Shown here piece by piece: positions 57,517 to 64,000 of a DNA stretch of 64,000 nucleotides. A program made the position numbers and the translations under genes. Numbering within the stretch: position 1 is the first letter of the stretch; each line of letters starts with the position of its first letter. The notes under the pieces are model-generated. The model saw nothing but the letters and a program-made list of their open reading frames with translations. It searched no databases and was not told the origin of the DNA. This stretch comes from Artemisia argyi. Its lineage: Eukaryota; Streptophyta; Magnoliopsida; Asterales; Asteraceae. The stretch spans positions 127,373,823-127,437,822 of the forward strand of contig CM060685.1 of NCBI GenBank assembly GCA_030686995.1. Reading direction: 5' to 3'.

Positions 57517-60500
57517 ATGCAATCTTTCCACCATCACCACCACCACTTTCTCCGTCCATCAACCACCCTCCTCCACCCTCTCCTTCACTCAAAACCACCA
57601 CACATGTCATCAATCTCATCGTCAACTCAACAAACCGAACAACAAGACCAATCATCACTAACCCAAGTCCTAACTTACCACAACCAAACCAAACACTCCT
57701 TTACAAAATACGCCAAAGCCCCACGTGGCCTCGACTGGAAAAACCAACCAAACCCATTCCGACGCTATATCCAATCACCCCTCCTCCCTCTAATCCATAC
57801 CCCAGACTCCTCCCATACCCTCTACCATTCCCATTTCCAAACCACCACCCATTCCCAACCCATATCCAAACACTCCATATCTGAGTTTTTCCACAACTCC
57901 TTAGCATTATCTGCTTGGAAATCAACTGGGTTTTCAACATGGTCGCTTAGAGTTAATCCTAGTAGTGGGAACTTGCATCCAACTGAAGCTTATGTTGTCT
58001 TTTTGTCCGATGTTGGTGGTTTGGGGAATGGTAATGGTTTTGTGGCTCATTATGCGCCGAAAGAACATGGGTTGGAAGTTAGGACTGAGTTTTCGTCTCG
58101 GGTTTTTAAGGGGGTGTTTCCTGAAGAGTGTTTTCTTCTTGGGTTTTCGTCCGTTTTTTGGCGGGAGAGTTGGAAGTATGGTGAAAGGGCTTTCAGGTAT
58201 AATTTGTTTAATATAAAGGGGGTGTTTGTTTTAGTGTAATTTCGGGTTTACGAGGTTATTGTGTTCTGTATTCGGTTTATTTTTCATACGCTTTGGGTCT
58301 ATTAGTTTATTTTTTGGTTTTTAAGCCGTAGTAAGGCGGAGAGCCCGATGAAAATGGGTCTATTGAAGAAAAAGCTGAACAAAATAAGCTAAAACAAACA
58401 CCCCAATAGTTGTGCATTTTCTGAACAAATATTAGGCTTAGTTCGAACGAAGGTACATTTATTCGAGAAAAATACAACCTTACCAACAACTATCCAATTT
58501 GTTTCCTGATGATTGTTTTCTCATTGGGTTTTCTTCTGTTTTTGGTGGAAATGCTGGAAGTATGGTGATTGATTTAGCTTATTTTGGGTTTATGAGTTTA
58601 TTTTATTCGCTTATTTTTCGTCCTATGAGCTTATTTTCTAGTCTCAAGTATCATAAGTCAGAAAAAGCCGGAGAAATGGGCTTATAAAAGAGTAACAGTT
58701 TTTTGTAAATAATAAAAATTTACCACCAGATCTAAGTACTTGATAATCCCCTTCGGTGAAAAAAATTAAATACATACTAAGTTATACAGCAAGTTTTGTT
58801 TGAATTTGTATGACGATTCGAATTGGAATGTTGCTATGAGTGGTTTAAGGTACCCATTGATATAACATCTGTCTGAAAAAGTTTTAGTTTGTTCAAAAGA
58901 AGACTACATTTGTTTGTTAAAAATAACATGTAATCACAAGAATGCCAATGGATTTAGTTGTAGTCAGTAGTTCTGTTGGTACTATATAAACATATAAAGT
59001 ATCTACTGCTAAGTTTAGTTTAGTTTGTTGTATGGTAATTTACGACTTGCGACTATTGGAATTTAGGTACTGTAATCATGATGTGGGTCACGCTATTGGG
59101 GCGGTTACAATGGCGGCTGCTGGGTTAGGGTGGGATGTCAAGTTGCTTGATGGATTGGGTCATGATGAGTTAAAGAAAATAATGGGGCTTGATGAAGTTA
59201 TATTTGATGAGAATGAATCTGAACATCCTGATTGTTTGCTTCTTGTATTTCCTAATGGGACTGATAAATGTAATGTGAATTATAAGGATTTGAGTTCAGC
59301 GATATCGGAATTTAGTAAGTTGGATTGGAAAGGAGAGCCTAATTCACTTAGCAAAGAGCATGTATACTGGGATATAATTTATAAAACAGCTGAAGCAGTA
59401 AAAAAGCCGTTGACTTTGGAGAAAGAATTCGTTGTCGAACCTTTTGTGAAAAGTGGGAGTTGTAGTGAGAATGCGTATAAGGATTTGAGTTTAACGGAAG
59501 TAGTTAGGAAGCGTAGGAGTGCGGTCGATATGGATGGAGTTACATCAATGGAAAGAGACACTTTTTATCAGATTTTATTACATTGTCTTCCTTCGGGTTT
59601 TCAAGAGAAGCAAAAGAGACAGGTGGCATTACCCTATAGAGCTATGGACTGGGTCAGTGAAGTGCATTGCGTGTTGTTTGTGCATAGAGTTGTTGGATTG
59701 CCGAAAGGGTTGTATTTTCTTGTTAGGAATGAAGAACATTTTGATGATTTAAAGAAGGCCACACAGTCGGATTTTAAGTGGGAGAAACCTGAGGGTTGTC
59801 CATCTGAGTTGCCTTTATATGAACTTGGAAGAGCTGACTGTGAAAGGCTCTCGAAGCATCTTTCTTGCCATCAGGTACTCATTTTTTGTTAATTCAAGAC
59901 GTTTTGACAATGTATTGTTCACTTGGTGGGTGTTTGGATGCATGATTTTAAACAGATTATTGTGCTAAAGAATCGAATAATTAACTATTTAAAGTTAGAG
60001 ATTGATCGTCAATACTTAATTTATCTGAATAATCAATTATAATAGAAAATGGTTATTTTTTTCTGCAAATTTGATCCTAAATCGTCAGGTAATTATAATC
60101 ACTATCTGTTTTTCCCCAACACTCTAAATGCGTATCCAAACACCCTCTCAAGGGGTGTTTGGATGTTTTCATTGCTGATTCTTTGATTATCGCGACTTTA
60201 AATCACAGTAATCAGTTTAACGTTATGATTAATTGATTATGCTTTTGATTAAGTATATGTTTAGGGGCCAGATTATCTGTTCTGAACTAGTTGTAACACT
60301 ATTCATTACCCAAGGGTGAAATAAAATTGCTTACATACCCCTTAGGTTAATAGTCTTTGAAACAATTTATATTTCTACTTCACAGAACGTCTACTTTTTC
60401 AGCGAGATGCCAAATTGGCCATTATTACATTTAACAACTAATCAGAATATGCCAACCAGTGAAACATCTAATAATTTGATTATATCACCTTAAACAATGG

Positions 60501-62507
60501 AGACACATCCAAACACTATGTCATGCACCTCTTTTTATAAACAAGCATGTTTTTCAGTATTGTTTCGTACCTGATCAACATTAGTAACTGGTTGGGCACA
60601 TTAGAATGTGGTTCCCTTTGTATTCACCCATGAAGCAAAGAGATCAGACACAGACCTCAAACAAACCCATTGCAAACCAGCCATACGCCCATACCTATAA
60701 CGCGCTTCCACACTTGCCATGTTCTCATGAACAAGGACTCTCTACGCAATGCTACCGGGAACATTTAACTTCTCTACCATTAATTTTCACATTAATAGCG
60801 ATACTTTTGGTGGAGCCAGGAAAAAGATGTCATTGTTGCTTAAGAATTATTCTTAATATCCACTCGTCATCCCAACACTTGGTACTGTTTCCGTTTGCCA
60901 CCGAAAATTCTAAGAGTACTTACAACTAGGTTGAACCATTTGTTCTCTTGATGATGATGGTCTAATTACAATTTTCCCACACCCTTGATGCCTCTCTATT
61001 TGTTAGTACCATTTATAGCTTTCCTTATTCCATACATTATAACGATTTTGTTAAAGCGCCGTGTTTTTCATGCTCTGCTCTCCCAAACTCAAACGCCATG
61101 CTTTCTTTGGTTTTTCTGATTTGGTCCCGACTATTTCATTTGCTACATCTTCTGGCATCTTAAAGAAATGTATGTAGTGTAGAGGCACAATGTTTAAAAC
61201 TGTTTTTATAAGTCGTGTTCTGACTGCTTTCGTTATAGGTTTTGTTTTCTGAGAAATAACTGTTTTTTCAATGCATTCTCCTTGTTGGCACACCCAAATA
61301 ACTGAACGTGATCCTATCCAACCCCTGCAACCTATCGAATTATTCCACCGATTAACCACTATGTCTAAATATTTATCCGATATAAGACACTTTCTTATAT
61401 AATTTACTTTCATCGCTGCTGGCAAGTGAAAGAAACACAAAACTCATTTTATGATTTTTGAACTTTATGTGTTATCCGCGAACTGCAAATTGTTACCTTT
61501 TTCTCTCAAAATTTCACCCAAACTAATCAGAAAGTTAGAATCACCGGTTTTTTTCCAACACCCTACATGCACATCCAAACTCCCGTTCTAGAGCGGTGTT
61601 TGGATTTGCGTTTTGGAACTCATTATTGCGAATTAAGTCAATATAATCAGTTCAAGTGTTTGGATAAACTGATTCTGCTTTTAACTATCTGAATATCTAA
61701 GGGTCAAATGATCAGTTACAAGAACTAGCAACAATATTGAACTGACAAGGCCCAAGGGTAAAATAATTTGCTTACTTCCTCCCTCATAAAACTCGATTTT
61801 TTGATTTTTTTGCTTCCGCTTCACAAAACCATCTTTACTTTTCCACAAGAGTATCATTTTGGCCTTTTTAGCAATTAATTTTTAAATAATCTGAATTGAC
61901 TGTGATTCTGATTATTATAAATCACATGACCACTTTTATAACCACTTGGACAGGTCCTGGCTTTTTGTTCTGTTTTGGGTTGTTGACATTAAGAACTAGA
62001 ATAACATTGAACACTCGATGATCAACAAGAAAATGAGTTACAAAAGTGTTTTCTTTTCTGATGTATGATGTAGGATATAGCAAGTGATGGTTGCTTCAGC
62101 CTTGGTATGGTCGCACATTTAGAGCCCACCTTACGGGAGAAGGGTGCTTGGATGTATCCCCGTTTGTTTTGGGAAACTGGAGTCCTTGGTCAAGTTTTGT
62201 ACCTTGAAGCACATGCAGTTGGCCTTTCCGCAACTGGTATTGGTTGCTTCTTTGATGATCCAGGTATCCCATCAGTATCATTTCTTCCAGATTATCAACA
62301 TTTTTCCATTAGTTTTCCAGTTTATATGTTTAATGTAGTCTTTGTATATGATTGAATGTCGTTCTTTACTGTATGGTAGTGCACGAGGTTCTTGGGTTGA
62401 CGGGATTGAACTATCAGAGCCTTTATCATTTCACGGTTGGTGGTCCTGTTGTCGACAAGCGTATAATGAGCCTCCCCGCATATCCTGGCCCTGGTGTTGA
62501 TGCATAA
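57517..62507 (+). CDS. Nitroreductase-like (SagB-type) flavoprotein with two tandem domains, four exons
   Basis: Exons 57517-58196, 59067-59874, 62074-62263 and 62380-62507 join in frame through consensus GT..AG sites to 601 codons ending PAYPGPGVDA, with no internal stop. N-terminus: His-, Ser- and Pro-rich with almost no acidic residues; a second ATG at 57604 (MSSISSSTQQ) could be the real start, or the first 30 residues could be an organelle-targeting leader. Domain 1: LSAWKSTGFSTWSLRVNPSS, GNLHPTEAYVV, then ERAFRYCNHDVGHAIGAVT across the exon 1/2 junction, motifs of SagB-type nitroreductases. Domain 2: SLTEVVRKRRSAVDMDGV, then GAWMYPRLFWETGVLGQVLY, GLSATGIGCFFDD and GLNYQSLYHFTVGGP. Family members bind FMN and carry out redox reactions; the plant substrate is unknown to me. 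Introns 1 (0.87 kb) and 2 (2.2 kb) hold mobile debris, but the coding frame is clean, so the gene looks functional. Confidence 0.88.
58219..58404. repeat. 186-bp MITE in intron 1
   Basis: A perfect 16-bp terminal inverted repeat GGGGTGTTTGTTTTAG (58219-58234 and 58389-58404). It starts only about 20 bases after the intron 1 donor. The GGGGTGTTTG end type suggests hAT-like ancestry; no 8-bp target duplication is evident. Confidence 0.8.
58498..58580 (+). pseudogene. Degenerate duplicate of the end of exon 1
   Basis: TTTCCTGATGATTGTTTTCT, CATTGGGTTTTCTTCTG and GCTGGAAGTATGGTGA parallel exon 1 at 58107-58185, in the same order and spacing, with roughly four of five bases equal. It lacks the splice donor context and contains changes, so it is unlikely to be used. 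Confidence 0.75.
59928..60145. repeat. MITE in intron 2 (first)
   Basis: The ends GGGTGTTTGGATGCATG and its inverse CGTATCCAAACACCC enclose about 190 bp of AT-rich DNA. Confidence 0.7.
60152..60516. repeat. MITE in intron 2 (second)
   Basis: The ends GGGGTGTTTGGATGT and ACATCCAAACAC are inverted. The interior phrase CCCAAGGGTGAAATAAAATT and GCTTAC is shared with the element at 61593. Confidence 0.7.
61051..61440 (-). pseudogene. LINE reverse-transcriptase C-terminal fragment in intron 2
   Basis: A 129-codon minus-strand frame contains TRLIKTVLNIVPLHYIHFFK followed by MPEDVANEI. This resembles the segment after the RT catalytic core in plant LINEs (L-x-LIKSVL..-P-YY-S-F--P--V). The preceding VNRWNNSIGCRG part may be the worn 'W....LS..GR' segment. 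No RT catalytic motif is present; it is a short relic. Confidence 0.45.
61593..61955. repeat. MITE in intron 2 (third, same family as the second)
   Basis: The left end CGGTGTTTGGATTTG is preserved; the right end is worn. It shares AAGGGT(A/G)AAATAA..TTGCTTAC and the order of neighbouring words with the element at 60152. Confidence 0.55.
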
Positions 62508-63350
62508 CATGTTTGGTTTGCATAACCACTCCCATATTCTTTACTTTAAATAAAAGATTTAGAGTCGATTTACCTAGTTCAAATGAGTTTGGTACGTTTA
62601 TAGAGAGGTTAATATCTGATCTGGCTTCAATCTTCATAACCTATATTTTTAAACCTGCACCATCTCTACCACATGTAATCCACACGATTTGTAGAGATCT
62701 ACAAATGTGATGAGGGATTGACCTAGGCCGGTTTTACAGTCAAATCTTCTTTTGTAGATAACTGGCCTGATGTCTGTACCTTTTTATGCCGTTGTATTTG
62801 CAGGTATAGTTTGTAACCAATAAGTTTTGTATATATCAGATAGGTTTATACAACGTTTGTTATTTTTAATTGATAGTTGAAAGTATGTCATGACAAATGT
62901 TAAGACGATAAAAGAGTTGAGACATACCGGATGTATGGCACGGACCATAAGTCTCCATCTTCTCCATTGTTAATCTTTTGAAACTCGTTTCACATAAACA
63001 AATATGTATCGCTATTCATTATACTTCGACGAATCTGTTGGTACACCGGTTTCTGCTGGCAACGTAGACCATCAACCTTTTTTACGGGGTTGACCATACT
63101 ATTGGAGGACAATGAAAATACATTCTAGCCTATGTAAAATAAATTGTATTAATTTTATTTTTAGGTGATTTCCGATCTCCCCTTCCGGCGGGTTCAAACG
63201 CCAATCACCACCCCTTTTCATCACTTTTTTCATAATTATGTCACAATCATTTATCAATTTGCAGATCCCTTTCAATTCCTAGATCTCCCTTCAATCCAAT
63301 ATATTTTCAATTAACCCTGATTCAATTCGAATGGAATATCAAAGTTGGGA
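62508..63350. other. 3' flank of the nitroreductase-like gene and intergenic DNA
   Basis: Probable 3' untranslated sequence with AT-rich stretches and AATAAA-like words (TAAATAAAAG near 62550). No further gene is seen before the LINE leader. Confidence 0.4.
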
Positions 63351-63352
63351 CA

Positions 63353-63465
63353 CTATAGTTGGGACGTCATAGGTGGTACACCAGAGGCGGGACAAGAGAG
63401 GTTGGGACGTCATAGGTGGGACACTAGAGGCAGGACAACAGAAGTGGTACAACATAGGTAGTACT
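63353..63465. repeat. Short GC-richer minisatellite in the LINE leader
   Basis: About eight degenerate units of roughly 13 bases follow the pattern (GT)TGGGAC(A/G)(C/T)CATAGG. They lie about 100 bp upstream of the LINE ORF1 start. Confidence 0.75.
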
Positions 63466-63560
63466 TTCGATCTATCAGGGGTTTCGTTTTGTTTTTATTG
63501 ATCTAGGTTTTTTTCAATTGCAAAATCTTTTGTTTTTCTTTTTTCACACCCTTATTTGTC

Positions 63561-64000
63561 ATGGGGGATAATGATTGGATCGAGGTCAGGAAGAAACATC
63601 GTGGATCGGTGTTTAGCAGGCTCCAATTTCCTCAGCCTAAGTCGGCTTTGATGGATGATTTAGCGAAGATTTCATTATCGGTGTATGTTTCAAATTTTCC
63701 ATCACATCTAACTGTGCGTGGACTTTGGAATATTTGTGGAAAAAAGGGGACTATCGCAGATGTTTTCATTGCCAAGCACAGGAATAAATTGGGCCAAATG
63801 TTTGGTTTTTGCCGCTTCATCAAAGTCTCAAATTTTGAAAACCTCATCAACTCTTTGAACAAGGTTTGGATAGGTAAGTTGAGATTACATGCAAACTTGG
63901 CCAGGTTTGGTCGCAAAGTTGGGAAGCAGCAGCCACAAGCCCAACCTAACGCTAATCTAGCTAAGATTACTACAGCTCCCAAAGTCTCTCATAACACCAA
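63561..64000 (+). CDS. LINE ORF1 with RRM-like domain, cut by window end
   Basis: ATG at 63561 (MGDNDWIEVRKKHRGSVFSR) opens a frame running without a stop to the window end, 146 codons. Residues of about 43-115 form an RRM-like fold: SLSVYVSNFPSHLTVRGLWN (RNP2 area), GTIADVFIAKHRNK, then GFCRFIKVSNFENLINSLN (RNP1 area), ending in KLRLHANLARFGRK. From memory, this matches the nucleotide-binding N-terminal domain of Asteraceae LINE ORFs annotated as eukaryotic RNA-directed DNA polymerases. The protein would bind LINE RNA; the endonuclease and RT should follow outside the window. The frame is intact as far as visible, so the copy could be recent. Confidence 0.8.
   Translation, partial: MGDNDWIEVRKKHRGSVFSRLQFPQPKSALMDDLAKISLSVYVSNFPSHLTVRGLWNICGKKGTIADVFIAKHRNKLGQMFGFCRFIKVSNFENLINSLNKVWIGKLRLHANLARFGRKVGKQQPQAQPNANLAKITTAPKVSHNT

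Noticed and set aside
57414..57884. 156-codon Pro/Asn/Thr-rich frame overlapping nitroreductase exon 1
   Set aside because: It is an out-of-phase shadow of exon 1; the exon 1 frame joins cleanly to three further exons.

Overview
The window reads as plant nuclear DNA, most probably Asteraceae. This is an inference from AT-rich intergenic sequence, abundant LTR retrotransposons whose ORFs resemble those I know from Tanacetum/Artemisia-type genomes, plant GT..AG introns, Helitrons, and Stowaway and Mutator MITEs. No rRNA, tRNA or CRISPR was seen. Only one ordinary host gene is complete (nitroreductase-like, 57.5-62.5 kb, + strand); two exons of a second are visible at 25.4-25.8 kb (- strand). 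The rest is mostly mobile DNA.

1-21.8 kb is a three-level nest, all on the - strand. A Ty3/gypsy chromovirus-like element with a 3.27-kb LTR (1-6878) sits inside a Ty1/copia element with a 404-bp LTR (6879-9974). That copia element sits inside a tandem Athila/Tat-like element (9980-21839). The Athila/Tat-like element has two 4.0-kb LTRs, a 3.1-kb internal region without pol, and a second partial internal region beyond the left LTR. 21.8-30 kb is degenerate intergenic DNA with homopolymer tracts, small inverted repeats and the two exons.

30-41 kb is rich in Helitrons and MITEs. Two Helitrons of one family (30688-31980 and 37918-39841) have readable termini. The second is nested in the left arm of a large foldback MITE (37859-40408). 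Two further Helitron-like hairpin ends lie at 32272 and 35409, and a 305-bp MITE with a 9-bp target duplication lies at 40521-40825.

42.7-57.2 kb is the most interesting block: a Mutator-like element (MULE) of about 14.5 kb. It carries a FAR1/MULE/SWIM transposase on + (43210-46561) and a Ulp1-type (C48) cysteine protease gene on - (47621-56914). Both genes carry inactivating changes. A short palindrome (ATCAYATRTGAT) recurs more than 30 times in the introns and spacers, and a GC-rich repeat is used partly as coding sequence and partly as intron. The protease gene is broken by a solo LTR with a perfect 5-bp target duplication and holds a Stowaway MITE. The foldback MITE at 37859-40408 shares this element's terminal sequence and its palindrome.

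The element's right end lies about 300 bp upstream of the nitroreductase-like gene (57517-62507), whose introns have collected MITEs, a LINE fragment and a degenerate copy of its own exon 1 end. The window ends in the start of a LINE ORF1 with an RRM-like domain (63561 onward). The genes do not form a pathway: the window records nested transposition around one or two host genes.
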